From positions 81,587 through 145,586 of the forward strand of contig CAYSPG010000008.1 of the NCBI GenBank assembly GCA_964432885.1: a stretch of 64,000 bases of DNA. The letters run 5' to 3'. The DNA is from CAYSPG01 sp964432885 (GTDB taxonomy: Bacteria > Bacteroidota > Bacteroidia > AKYH767-A > OLB10). The translations under genes were made by a program, and so were the position numbers. The notes below the pieces were generated by a model. The model was not told the DNA's origin and made no database searches. It was given only the letters and a program-made list of their open reading frames with translations. Positions 50,642-59,996 of the stretch are shown piece by piece; position 1 is the first letter of the stretch, and every line of letters starts with the position of its first letter.

Positions 50642-53600
50642 TTATACTGTTGCATGGGATGTTGCAAGCATTTTTTCAAACAACTTATTTGCATCATCAA
50701 TGCTTTCGATATTCGAAAAAGTTAACGACAACTTATTTTTGTCTTCGCGCATGCGGCATTTTGACGGATTGTTTTTTACAAAAGAAATTATCTGCATAAA
50801 CATTTCTGTTTTGTAAAACCGCGAATCGGGATTGGAAATAAAATACGCTTTAAGGTTTCCGTTTTTTAATATCATTTTTTCAAAGCCCATCACTTTTGCT
50901 TTCCAGCGAAGCCGTATGGTATTCATCAGTTCAGTTACCTGAACGGGAACGGGGCCAAAACGGTCGCGCAAATTATTTTCAAATGCCTGTAATTTTTCTT
51001 CTGTTTCAATATCGTCCAAGTCCTTGTATAAATTTAATCGCTCCACAATGTTTTCGACATACGCTGTTGGTATCAGTATTTCCAAATCGGTTTCAATCTG
51101 GCAATCTATCACCACTGGTTTGTTTTCGTCAACAGGATAAAATTCTTTAAAATCATTTTCGCGCAACTCCTGCAATGCTTCGTCCAATATTTTATGGTAC
51201 ATCTCAAAACCAATTTCAGAAATAAATCCGCTTTGCTCGCCTCCCAGTAAGTTTCCAGCACCACGTATATCCAAATCGCGCAGCGAAACCTGAAATCCCA
51301 TTCCCAAATCAGAAAATTCTTCGATGGCTTTTAACCGTTGGCGCGCTTCGGGTGTAAGCACTGTTAATGGTGGTGTAAGCAAATAACAAAACGCTTTTTT
51401 ATTTGAACGGCCTACCCTGCCACGCATCTGATGCAAATCGCTTAATCCAAAATTTTGCGCCTGGTTTATAATAATTGTATTTGCATTCGAAATATCCAAT
51501 CCCGATTCTATAATTGTAGTTGCAAGCAGCACATCAGCATCACCTTCAATAAAAGTAAGCAGCGCCTCTTCCAACTGCTCGCCTTCCATTTGCCCGTGCC
51601 CTACAATAATTTTTACATCAGGACACACCTTGCGAATCATATCAGCAATTTCGTGAATGTTGTTTACACGGTTGTGTACAAAAAACACCTGCCCACCGCG
51701 CGACACTTCGTATTGTATTGCCTCGCGAATTATTTTTTCGTTAAACGTGTGTGTTTCTGTAGTAACAGGATATCGGTTTGGTGGCGGTGTATTTATTATA
51801 GATAAATCGCGTGCGCCCATTAATGAAAATTGCAGCGTGCGTGGAATGGGTGTGGCCGTTAAGGTTAACGTGTCAACATTAAGTTTAATGGATTTTATTT
51901 TTTCTTTTGATGCAACACCAAACTTTTGTTCCTCATCAATAATAAACAAACCAAGGTTTTTAAATTTTACATCTTTGCTTAGTAGCCGGTGTGTTCCAAT
52001 AAGTATATCTATTTTGCCATCTTCAAGTCTTCGCAATGTATCTGTTTGCTGGGCTGTGCTTTTAAAGCGATTGATGTAATCAATATTACACGGAAAATCT
52101 TTAAGCCGTTCTTTAAAAGTGCGGTAATGCTGAAGTGCTAATATAGTAGTGGGCACCAAAACTACTACCTGCTTGTTATCGGCCACAGCTTTAAAAGCTG
52201 CGCGTATGGCAATTTCTGTTTTCCCAAAGCCTACATCACCACAAATCAATCTGTCCATGGGTGTGCTTTTTTCCATGTCGGCTTTAACATCGCGTGTGGC
52301 TTTTACCTGGTCGGGGGTGTCTTCGTAAATAAACGATGCTTCCAGTTCGGTTTGCAGGTAGGTGTCGGGCGCATAAGCAAAGCCTTGTTGTGTTTTTCGT
52401 TTCGCGTAAAGCGAAATTAAATCGCGCGCAATATCTTTTACACGCTTTTTAGTTTTTTGCTTTAACGAAGCCCATGCAGTGGTTCCTAATTTATTCAACG
52501 ATGGCATAGTGCCTTCTTTACCACTATAGCGCGCAATGCGATGCAGTGAGTGTATGCTTACGTATAAAATATCGTTGTCTTTATACAGCAACCGTATTGT
52601 TTCCTGCTCTTTGCCATTAACATTTAATTTTTCCAGTCCACCAAAGCGGCCCACACCATGGTCAATATGTGTTACAAAATCGCCCGGCTTTAAACTATAA
52701 AGTTCTTTAATAGAAATGGCCTCGTTGCGGCTGTAATTTTTGCGGAGTTTAAAACGGTGGTAGCGATCAAAAATCTGATGGTCGGTATAGCAGGCAATGT
52801 TTAAATCATAATCAACAAATCCTTTGTGCAGCGAAACATATAGCGGAGAAAAAGTAATGTCACTGCGCTGAATTTGATTTTTAAAAGTAAGGTCATCAAA
52901 AATTGCATAAATGCGTTCGATTTGTTTTGCCGAATCAGAAAAAATTAACGACTGTATTTTTTGCTCAGTATTTTGCTTTAAGTTTTCGGCAAGAAGGTTA
53001 AAATTTTTGTTAAACGATGGCTGAGGCGATTGCCTGAATTGAAAAACAGTTGCATCATCAAAAAAACTTTTGGCACCCAATTCAATATTGGTGTATGAAG
53101 TTATTTTGGTTTTGATTTCATCTGGTGTTTCAAAAATCTCTTTTACTTTTTCCAACAAATTTTCTTCGGCATCGGCCCAGATGGTGTTAGTAAGTGCATC
53201 AATATTATCTTTTATGTAATCAAGTGAATAAATTAAATCTTTGCTCCATACAGTGGTACCGGCAGGAATAAAATTAAAAAATGACTCGGTGCTTGTTTTT
53301 TTAAATGCATTTTGAATATTGGGAATAATGGTAACAAAGTGCAGATTTTTTTCGCTCAGTTGGGTTATAGGGTCAAAAGATCGAATGCTTTCTATTTTAT
53401 CACCATTAAACTCAAGGCGGTAAGGCAACTCATACGCAAACGAAAAAATATCAAGAATGCCACCGCGAATAGAAAACTGCCCGGGTTCAAAAACAAAATC
53501 GTTGCGTTCAAAATTATTATCTTCCAAAAAATCCGAAACAAAATCAATGCTTAATTTTTCGCCCACCTGTGCTTCGATGGTGTTTTTTTCCAATGCTGCC

Positions 53601-54064
53601 TTTGTAACCACATTTTCGGCAACGGCTTCGGCATGGGTTACTACTATAAAGTTTTCGGGATGCTTGCTAATGTAGCTAAGCACTTCGGCACGCATTTGAA
53701 TGTTTGAATTATCAGGTGCATCAACTTTAAAAGGTTTTTTATAAGAAGATGGAAAAAAGTGAACTTTGTTTACACCAATAATATTTTCAAGGTCATTAAA
53801 AAAATAAGCAGCATCTTCGGCAGTAGGTAAAATAATTACACCGCGCTGTGGCAATGATTGATAAACCGCAGAAATAACGAAAGCAGATGATGAGCCAATA
53901 AGCGATTGCAGATGAATGTGAACGTTTTTATTTTCGCGCAAGCGAAAAATAATTTCCTTTAAGTGTTTATGTTCACTAAACTTACTTACTATGTGGGACA
54001 ACTCTGTCAAGGCGGTGGGGTAAAATTCTGCTGCGAAATTACAAATTGAAAAACGGATTATCAT
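50642..54064 (-). CDS. mfd: Transcription-repair coupling factor
   Basis: 1140 residues from the ATG at 54064; an in-frame start at 54103 would overlap the divergent lipoprotein gene and is less likely. Mfd is an ATP-dependent DNA translocase that removes stalled RNA polymerase and recruits UvrA. Domains in order: UvrB-like N-terminal part (1-330), RNAP-interacting domain (PGDFVTHIDHGVGRFGG near 460), helicase motor with Walker A GDVGFGKTE (near 609-617), DEEQ box (near 706), motif RVGRSNKKAFCYLL, and the TRCF C-terminal domain. Length matches Bacteroidota Mfd. No interruption seen. Confidence 0.97.
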   Translation of the reverse strand: MIIRFSICNFAAEFYPTALTELSHIVSKFSEHKHLKEIIFRLRENKNVHIHLQSLIGSSSAFVISAVYQSLPQRGVIILPTAEDAAYFFNDLENIIGVNKVHFFPSSYKKPFKVDAPDNSNIQMRAEVLSYISKHPENFIVVTHAEAVAENVVTKAALEKNTIEAQVGEKLSIDFVSDFLEDNNFERNDFVFEPGQFSIRGGILDIFSFAYELPYRLEFNGDKIESIRSFDPITQLSEKNLHFVTIIPNIQNAFKKTSTESFFNFIPAGTTVWSKDLIYSLDYIKDNIDALTNTIWADAEENLLEKVKEIFETPDEIKTKITSYTNIELGAKSFFDDATVFQFRQSPQPSFNKNFNLLAENLKQNTEQKIQSLIFSDSAKQIERIYAIFDDLTFKNQIQRSDITFSPLYVSLHKGFVDYDLNIACYTDHQIFDRYHRFKLRKNYSRNEAISIKELYSLKPGDFVTHIDHGVGRFGGLEKLNVNGKEQETIRLLYKDNDILYVSIHSLHRIARYSGKEGTMPSLNKLGTTAWASLKQKTKKRVKDIARDLISLYAKRKTQQGFAYAPDTYLQTELEASFIYEDTPDQVKATRDVKADMEKSTPMDRLICGDVGFGKTEIAIRAAFKAVADNKQVVVLVPTTILALQHYRTFKERLKDFPCNIDYINRFKSTAQQTDTLRRLEDGKIDILIGTHRLLSKDVKFKNLGLFIIDEEQKFGVASKEKIKSIKLNVDTLTLTATPIPRTLQFSLMGARDLSIINTPPPNRYPVTTETHTFNEKIIREAIQYEVSRGGQVFFVHNRVNNIHEIADMIRKVCPDVKIIVGHGQMEGEQLEEALLTFIEGDADVLLATTIIESGLDISNANTIIINQAQNFGLSDLHQMRGRVGRSNKKAFCYLLTPPLTVLTPEARQRLKAIEEFSDLGMGFQVSLRDLDIRGAGNLLGGEQSGFISEIGFEMYHKILDEALQELRENDFKEFYPVDENKPVVIDCQIETDLEILIPTAYVENIVERLNLYKDLDDIETEEKLQAFENNLRDRFGPVPVQVTELMNTIRLRWKAKVMGFEKMILKNGNLKAYFISNPDSRFYKTEMFMQIISFVKNNPSKCRMREDKNKLSLTFSNIESIDDANKLFEKMLATSHATV

Positions 54065-54090
54065 TTTAATGCTATTGTTTGATTTGATAA

Positions 54091-54522
54091 ATGCATAACG
54101 CAAAATCTCTTGTTTTCTTTATAGCCATTGTGTGTATTTGCAGCGGATGCGGGTTATTTATAAACCGTTATAACAAAAATGGCCAGCGTACAGGCTTATG
54201 GAAAGAATACCGCGACAAAAAAAATATTCACCGTAAAGGAAAATACAAAACCGGTCTTGAAATCGGAACGTGGAAATATTATGACTTAAACAAGTTGCTT
54301 ATTAAAACCGAAACGTATAGTAAAATGCGCGATACCATTTATACTACCACCTTCCATCCCAACAAAAAGCCTGAAAGCAGCGGCTGTGCATTACTAATTT
54401 ATGAATCCGACAGCACCCTGCATTACTACTGGCAAGGTTGGTGGTTATATTTTACTGAACTGGGCGATACGGTTAAAAAAGTTTGGTATGAAAAAGGTGT
54501 ACCGACTAAAGCAGAACGGTAG
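54091..54522 (+). CDS. Lipoprotein with MORN-like repeats
   Basis: 143 residues. Lipobox with Cys20 (CICSGC). The mature part has short beta-hairpin units like those of MORN or toxin-antitoxin 15-mer repeats (KNGQRTGLWKEYRDKKNIHRKGKYKTGLEIGTWKYYDLN). Proteins of this type are often surface scaffolds; no specific role can be given. Divergent from mfd, with 26 bases between the start codons. Confidence 0.8.
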   Translation: MHNAKSLVFFIAIVCICSGCGLFINRYNKNGQRTGLWKEYRDKKNIHRKGKYKTGLEIGTWKYYDLNKLLIKTETYSKMRDTIYTTTFHPNKKPESSGCALLIYESDSTLHYYWQGWWLYFTELGDTVKKVWYEKGVPTKAER

Positions 54523-54657
54523 GTTTAGCTTACACATTAGCATTATTATTTTATCAGCGCTTTATATCTGTTTGTGGTTTTTTGCTTAATTTGTGGTACT
54601 CAGAAATGATAACATTCAAAAATAACCTGTTGCCATTATTAAAATAATCTTATTCAC

Positions 54658-55875
54658 ATGAAAAAACTATACACTTTTATCTTACTGTTTATTGGCTCAT
54701 TAAGCGCATACGCACAAATTGACACTGCCAACGGACGTTATTGGGATCCGGTTTTTTCAACCGTAACATTAACATCAAATATTACTTACGGGCAAAACAC
54801 CAAATACAACGGGCAAAACCAAATATTAAAAATGGATGTTTATGAGCCTGCCGGTGATACAGTGCAGTTGCGCCCGTTGATTGTTTGGGCACATGGCGGA
54901 AGTTTTATAGGTGGAACAAAAACCGATTATGATATTGCAACACTAAGCAACACGTTTACAAAAATGGGTTACGTATGTGTATCGGTTGAGTACCGGCTTG
55001 GTTTTTTTCCAATTGATTCGGTAAATGCAATAAAAGCTGTGTTGCGTGCCACGCAAGATTTAAAAGCTGCTGTACGCTGGTTTAGGCAAGATGCTGCGGG
55101 GGCTAATACATACCGCATACATCCCAATTACATTTTTGTGGGAGGAAGTTCGGCTGGTGCATTTATGGCATTGCACTCGCAGTATATGGATGCGGCTGAG
55201 TTTCCTCTTGGTATAACCACATTAAACTCACTTGGTGGCATTGATGGCACAAGTGGAAATCCCGGTTTTTCGAGTGATGCATTGGCTGTTGTAAATCTTT
55301 GTGGCGCACTTGGCGATTCAAGTTACCTGCAAGCCGGTGATGTTCCGCTATGCAGTATGCATGGCGATGCCGATGGCATTGTTCCGTTTGGTTCAACCAC
55401 TATTCAGATTATAGGAATTCCAATTATGCCAGTTGATGGAAGCGCATCTATAAAAGTGCGTGCTGATAATTTAGGTATCAATAATCCATTTTTTCCATGG
55501 TGGGGTGCCGACCATGTACCTTATGCAGCTAACAATGCAGTGGGCTATGCTTACATGGATACCACCGTACAGTTTGTAAAAGAATTTTTGCGACCATTTT
55601 TAGGCTTGCCGCTTGGTGTTAGTTCGCAGCAAAATGATGCTAAAGTTGTTTCTGTTTATCCAAATCCTTTTGCAAATGAGTTGATAATAAATAACAAAGA
55701 CAGAAATACTGCTTCGCTATTAATTTACAATGCACTTGGCCAGAAAATTTATTCGCAGGAGTTTTTATCGGGCAGCTGTAAACTGCAAACCGCAAACTGG
55801 AACAAAGGAATTTATTTTGGAGAAGTAAAATACAAATCGGGTAAGCGGAATGTTTTTAAAGTGGTAAAACAATAA
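54658..55875 (+). CDS. Secreted alpha/beta-hydrolase (esterase) with T9SS sorting domain
   Basis: 405 residues. After the signal peptide comes a carboxylesterase/BD-FAE-like hydrolase domain: oxyanion WAHGGSFIGG (near 79), nucleophile motif GGSSAGAF (near 162), candidate Asp in HGDADGIVPFG (near 238) and His in WGADHVPY (near 283). The C-terminal type A sorting domain is SVYPNPFANELIINN ... GIYFGEVKYKSGKRNVFKVVKQ. It probably removes ester groups, for example from plant polysaccharide, outside the cell; the substrate is inference. No promoter clearly visible. Confidence 0.88.
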   Translation: MKKLYTFILLFIGSLSAYAQIDTANGRYWDPVFSTVTLTSNITYGQNTKYNGQNQILKMDVYEPAGDTVQLRPLIVWAHGGSFIGGTKTDYDIATLSNTFTKMGYVCVSVEYRLGFFPIDSVNAIKAVLRATQDLKAAVRWFRQDAAGANTYRIHPNYIFVGGSSAGAFMALHSQYMDAAEFPLGITTLNSLGGIDGTSGNPGFSSDALAVVNLCGALGDSSYLQAGDVPLCSMHGDADGIVPFGSTTIQIIGIPIMPVDGSASIKVRADNLGINNPFFPWWGADHVPYAANNAVGYAYMDTTVQFVKEFLRPFLGLPLGVSSQQNDAKVVSVYPNPFANELIINNKDRNTASLLIYNALGQKIYSQEFLSGSCKLQTANWNKGIYFGEVKYKSGKRNVFKVVKQ

Positions 55876-55881
55876 ACTTGC

Positions 55882-56856
55882 TTACCATGCATACGAAACC
55901 GCAAAGGATGCTTTAAACTTATTTTTTGTTTGCAAACCATTTATGTTTACACTAACAGGTAAGTAGGCCGATAATGAAATTCCAAAATGTTTAAAATAAA
56001 CATCGTGGCCTGATTGTAAAAACAAAACCGAACCTCCGCTGTCGGTAAGCCTCACATCATTTAACCTGTCGCGCTGTGCTTGCTCGTAAGTGCAACCCAA
56101 CGAAGGAAAATAACTTTCTTTTTTCCCTACTGCATAATAAAAACCTACTGTGGAATTAAAACGCGTGCCGGTTATAAAATTGTGTTTATTTGGTTGCGAC
56201 ATCATAGCGTTGGCATTAAACAAAAACGAAATTCTGTTTTTACGGGCAAGGTAAACCAAACTCACAAGTTCTGAAAAACTTCCTGTGCCGGGAGCATGCA
56301 ACTGTTCTTCATACGCATCATCTTTTACTTTTGAATTACCCGAAGGAAATCGAACTCCTCCTCCTGCCATTATTCGATGACTAATAGAAGATGAATCGGG
56401 TGGCATACGGTTGTACAACTGATAGTGCATTAGCAACGTTGCATCGCCCAATCCTTTATAAGAAATTTTTTTTACTGCATTTTCCTCTGCCGGTTCACCA
56501 AGGTGTTGTGTGCCGGCACCGGAGGCAAGCCTTTGATGCAAATTGTTTCCTGATGTAATTTTAGATTCACTATCAACATACGGTACATAAACCAGTACCT
56601 GAAGTTTTTGTACAGGATACAATTCAGCAAATAACTCCGCACTGTGGCGTTGTTCTGAATATTTTTCAACGTAGGTGTTGCCTACTGTTACATCCTTTAA
56701 TTGCGAAAACGAATAATTTCCGCGCAACGCAATTTTATTTTTTTTGTAATGTGGATTTATTCCTAAATATCCGTTGCAAAAATCGCAGGCAAAGGCAGCT
56801 TGTGCAATCAGTATAAAAGCAACAAAAAAAATACTTCGCATATTTTTAATTTTCAC
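55882..56856 (-). CDS. Predicted outer-membrane protein of the MbnP/MbnH-like cluster
   Basis: 324 residues. The signal peptide (ending near AFA) is followed at once by a CDFCNGYLGINPHYKKN motif, whose CxxC may bind metal, and then by alternating beta-strands with aromatic ends (VGFYYAVGKKESYFP ... FKASFAVSYAW). That pattern fits an outer-membrane beta-barrel. It overlaps the di-heme enzyme gene by 11 bases, so it is translated with it. I know of similar proteins next to MbnP/di-heme genes in this phylum; no function has been assigned. Transport of a metal or ligand is a guess. Confidence 0.8.
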   Translation of the reverse strand: MKIKNMRSIFFVAFILIAQAAFACDFCNGYLGINPHYKKNKIALRGNYSFSQLKDVTVGNTYVEKYSEQRHSAELFAELYPVQKLQVLVYVPYVDSESKITSGNNLHQRLASGAGTQHLGEPAEENAVKKISYKGLGDATLLMHYQLYNRMPPDSSSISHRIMAGGGVRFPSGNSKVKDDAYEEQLHAPGTGSFSELVSLVYLARKNRISFLFNANAMMSQPNKHNFITGTRFNSTVGFYYAVGKKESYFPSLGCTYEQAQRDRLNDVRLTDSGGSVLFLQSGHDVYFKHFGISLSAYLPVSVNINGLQTKNKFKASFAVSYAW

Positions 56857-57871
56857 TAAAGCGTTTATCCTTTGTAAACCGGGTATCGGTTAACGTGTTA
56901 AGAAATGCAATAATTTTATTTTTCTCCTCTGCCGAAAGCGTTATTCCATTTACAAGCAAAGTATCCAGTGTAGCCGATTGCTTTATTCCGTTGTTATAAT
57001 GCTCAAGGCATTTATCCAATGTATCAAACCTGCCATTGTGCATATAGGGTTTTGATAACGCCACATTGCGTAATGAGGGCACTTTAAATTTTCCCATATC
57101 AGATGCAAGAAACGTAATGGCTGCTCTTCCCGAATCGGCAAATACAGAATCCAGTCCGTTATTACGAAAACTTAAATCGGTAAACAACGGCTCGGCATGG
57201 CATGCATTGCAGTTTTTTTGCCTGAACAATTGCAAACCCTCCTCTTCCACAGCCGAAAAATTTTCAATGCCTGCAATGTAATTATCATACTTGCTTTGGT
57301 ATGAGTTAAGCATAGCCATAAATTGAGCCAATGCCCTAAACATATTTTGACTGGTAATGGAATCGCTGCCAAAAACATCATTAAACAAACCCGGATATAT
57401 CGGATGCGACTGAAGTTTTGAAACCACATGTGAAAGCGTTTCGCCCATTTCAACCGGATTGGTAATTGGAGCAAATGGCTGTATCTCGATATGATTTATA
57501 CCACCATCCCACATAAAATCCTTTTGCCAGGCAAGGTTAAAAAGCGGTGGTGCATTTCTTTTTCCAAGCAGGTTATAAATACCATGACTTAATGTGTGAT
57601 CATAATGCGCAAAGGCCGCAAACTGCTGGTGACAACTTCCGCATGATGTTGAACTGTCAATAGAAAGAAGTGGATCATAAAACAATTTTCTGCCAAGTTC
57701 AAATCCTTTGGTGGTAAGCGGATTGTTTTGGAAAGTATAAACAGGAGGAGGAAAATTCTGCGGCTGAACAAACGTAATGTCAGGCTCAGCCGCAGGAATT
57801 ATCTCATCGTCAACTTTACATGATACAAACCACAACAGCGTAATAAAAAAATAAAATACGCTACGCTGCAT
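56846..57871 (-). CDS. Di-heme cytochrome c peroxidase family enzyme (MbnH/MauG-like)
   Basis: 341 residues. Lipoprotein-type signal with Cys18. Two c-type heme sites: CGSCH at 77-81 and CNACH near 216-220. Family segments include GRKLFYDPLLS (near 60), KRNAPPLFNLAWQKDFMWDGG (near 112-130) and KVPSLRNVALSKPYMHNGRFDTLD (near 268-290). MauG-type members use a bis-Fe(IV) state to oxidise tryptophan in a partner protein. Here an MbnP-like gene directly precedes it, with overlapping start and stop (ATGA type), so it is more likely MbnH-like than a plain peroxidase. The reaction itself is inferred. Confidence 0.88.
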   Translation of the reverse strand: MQRSVFYFFITLLWFVSCKVDDEIIPAAEPDITFVQPQNFPPPVYTFQNNPLTTKGFELGRKLFYDPLLSIDSSTSCGSCHQQFAAFAHYDHTLSHGIYNLLGKRNAPPLFNLAWQKDFMWDGGINHIEIQPFAPITNPVEMGETLSHVVSKLQSHPIYPGLFNDVFGSDSITSQNMFRALAQFMAMLNSYQSKYDNYIAGIENFSAVEEEGLQLFRQKNCNACHAEPLFTDLSFRNNGLDSVFADSGRAAITFLASDMGKFKVPSLRNVALSKPYMHNGRFDTLDKCLEHYNNGIKQSATLDTLLVNGITLSAEEKNKIIAFLNTLTDTRFTKDKRFSEN

Positions 57872-58680
57872 TATTCAGGATCGTTGTGTATATGATCAAC
57901 AGTAAACATATCCACGTAATTATCTGCAATAGTAACAGCATCCGGACCACCCATTGCCATGTTTAATACCGTAAAATCAATCGTAGTGGATGTTTTAAAC
58001 ATTTCAGCCACGTCAACAAACATATGTACCTCAGGCGAAATATTTTTACGCACCTTTATCATTTCACTGCCAAGAGAAGGTGAAGCTGTACGGATACAAT
58101 TATTAGGGTCTTTAAATCCACCTATATGAAAAACCAGGCCGCCTGCCGACTGTGGCGAAGTTCCCTCCATTTTACAATAAATATATCCGGTGCTCCAACT
58201 CCAGAACATGCCGTTAGCAGGATCAAGTGCTCCCGATTGTGCTCCGGCTGTATTTCTGCCTGCATCCACACCAATCATAAAACTCATACTGGTGTAATCT
58301 CCTGCCGGCACATTGGGTATTGAAATGGTTTTGCTTGCACTGTTGGATTCATCCACCAGGAAATATCCGTCTGATGTGTTGTTATCAACCGGCATGTGGT
58401 AAGCAGTACCATCAGCCTTTTTAAATTCAACATTGCTTATGTAATACATAAATTTTGAAACCGTAAAACCGTCACCGTTAGCGTTGGTGTAGTTACCCGT
58501 GTTAAGTTCAAGTGGAACACCGTTAACTTTATGATTTAGTTCAATTACTACTGTGTTGGTTCCGGTTAAATCCTCTTCCAGAGTATCTTCATCGTCTTTA
58601 TCTTTTTTACAGCCCGAAAACGATAGAGCAACAGCCACTGCCATTGCTATTGATAATAAATTTTTAATTTTTTTATTCAT
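57871..58680 (-). CDS. MbnP-like copper-type lipoprotein
   Basis: 269 residues. Lipobox with Cys24 (SFSGC) followed by an acidic stretch. The MbnP domain is recognised by VVIELNHKVNGVPLELNTGNYTNANGDGFTVSKFMYYISNVEF (near 46-88), FLVDESN (near 106) and NGMFWSWSTGYIYCKMEG (near 156-173). In methanotrophs MbnP is oxidised by MbnH at a tryptophan, producing kynurenine that binds copper. Trp159 and Trp161 of FWSWSTGY are candidate sites here. Its gene overlaps that of the di-heme enzyme, supporting the pairing. Metal specificity is inference. Confidence 0.88.
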   Translation of the reverse strand: MNKKIKNLLSIAMAVAVALSFSGCKKDKDDEDTLEEDLTGTNTVVIELNHKVNGVPLELNTGNYTNANGDGFTVSKFMYYISNVEFKKADGTAYHMPVDNNTSDGYFLVDESNSASKTISIPNVPAGDYTSMSFMIGVDAGRNTAGAQSGALDPANGMFWSWSTGYIYCKMEGTSPQSAGGLVFHIGGFKDPNNCIRTASPSLGSEMIKVRKNISPEVHMFVDVAEMFKTSTTIDFTVLNMAMGGPDAVTIADNYVDMFTVDHIHNDPE

Positions 58681-58770
58681 GAGTTTGTTTTTTTTTAATG
58701 ATTAATTAAATGCGCATACCAATTGCATACGCAACGTTTATTGTTTTACTAAATAAAATTTTAAATGGAT

Positions 58771-59139
58771 TTAAAAAAATGTTGCCGGTGGCCGTAAGAT
58801 TTCCGAAACAAAACCGGTGGGTTTTTTTTTAACTGTAAACAAAATGATATGCTTTGGAATATCTTCAACAAACAAAACTCTATTTTCTTCTGATGTAAAA
58901 AACAACACCTCGTTTCCTGATTTTATTTCAGGCATTTTGCTTTCCTGCTTTTCCTGTTGGGCAAGTTCCTTTTTTAAATGGCATTTGCCGTTACAGTGTT
59001 TAGCAGGCTGCTTACGGTTTTCACACAGGGTGGTTTTAATATAATTGTAATTAATACTGTATGCCCAATATGCGCACGATAACCTGCATGCAGAAGCTGC
59101 TACAACAATAACAAGAAGTATGGGGATAATTTTTTTCAT
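58771..59139 (-). CDS. Small membrane-anchored Cys-rich protein, probable metal-cluster member
   Basis: About 122 residues from the ATG at 59139 (MKKIIPILLV); a start at 59151 would add four residues. The N-terminal helix is followed by ACRLSCAYWAYSINYNYIKTTLCENRKQPAKHCNGKCHLKKEL, in which the CNGKCHLKK motif is typical of a small family found with copper or heavy-metal genes in Bacteroidota (from memory). It lies 90 bases upstream of the MbnP-like gene, same direction. Function unknown. Confidence 0.75.
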   Translation of the reverse strand: MKKIIPILLVIVVAASACRLSCAYWAYSINYNYIKTTLCENRKQPAKHCNGKCHLKKELAQQEKQESKMPEIKSGNEVLFFTSEENRVLFVEDIPKHIILFTVKKKPTGFVSEILRPPATFF

Positions 59140-59203
59140 TGGGCAGGTCAAATATACTGAAAGATTGAATACTTAATTGCAGAGTGACAAATATCATGTA
59201 TGG

Positions 59204-59872
59204 CTAATGGGTACACACAAAACTTAAGTAGCATATTTTAATTCCCCTGGCCAAATATATTGTCTCATAATGTGTTTTTGTTTCAAGGTCAACAGTTGGC
59301 AATTGTGAGTTATATAAATCGCTGGTAGCAAAAATAATTTTATACTTTTCTTTTTCTGCTATTTGCATTGAGTATTCGTAAAGCGGAAAATTATCTGTTT
59401 TTAAATGAATGATGCCACCGGGTTTTAAAAATTTTTTGTACCTGTTTAAAAATAATGGCGAGGTAAGTCTTTTACTTTCCTTCGAAAGTTTTGGCTGAGG
59501 ATCAGGAAAGGTTATCCATATTTCATTTACTTCATTTGCTGCAAAAAATTTTTCTATAAAGTCAATTCGAATTCTAAGAAATGCTGCGTTTAAAATATTT
59601 TTTTCGTTTGCAGTTTTTACCCCACGCCATAAACGCGCTCCTTTTATATCAATGCCAATAAAATTTTTGTCTTTGTATTTTTCGGCAAGCGCAACGGTAT
59701 ATTCCCCTCTGCCACATCCTACTTCAAGTACAATTGGATTTGAGTTTTTAAAAACATGTTTATTCCAATTGCCTTTAAGTTCCGAGTCGGGCATTTCAAA
59801 ATAAACCTCGGGCTGGTAAATTTGCTTAAGTGTGGTAAGCTCGGCAAAACGTCTCAGTTTATCTTTTCCCAC
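59204..59872 (-). CDS. trmB: tRNA (guanine-N7-)-methyltransferase
   Basis: 222 residues. Methylates G46 of tRNA using S-adenosylmethionine. SAM-binding loop LEVGCGRGEYTVALA (near 49-63), acidic IGIDIKGARLW (near 72) and the family signature NEIWITFPDPQPKLSKESKRLTSPLFL (near 115-140). Length normal. The last residues (IKICYLSFVCTH) deviate from the family end and may be a slightly extended tail. It stands 64 bases before the metal-type cluster, same direction. Confidence 0.95.
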   Translation of the reverse strand: MGKDKLRRFAELTTLKQIYQPEVYFEMPDSELKGNWNKHVFKNSNPIVLEVGCGRGEYTVALAEKYKDKNFIGIDIKGARLWRGVKTANEKNILNAAFLRIRIDFIEKFFAANEVNEIWITFPDPQPKLSKESKRLTSPLFLNRYKKFLKPGGIIHLKTDNFPLYEYSMQIAEKEKYKIIFATSDLYNSQLPTVDLETKTHYETIYLARGIKICYLSFVCTH

Positions 59873-59996
59873 TTGGTAAAAGTTAATAGTTGTTAAGTAA
59901 TAAAAAATTATTGAGCGCCAAAATAACTTAATTACCCAATTGCTATTTATCCCATTTAATAATTAGCTAATAACTCAATAACTAATTTAGCTGGCT

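Noticed and set aside
51657..52079. Rightward 140-codon frame opposite mfd
   Set aside because: Reverse shadow of the conserved helicase domain; no independent coding features.
54065..54103. Longer mfd start
   Set aside because: It would overlap the divergent lipoprotein gene, and the added residues are unlike Mfd N-termini.
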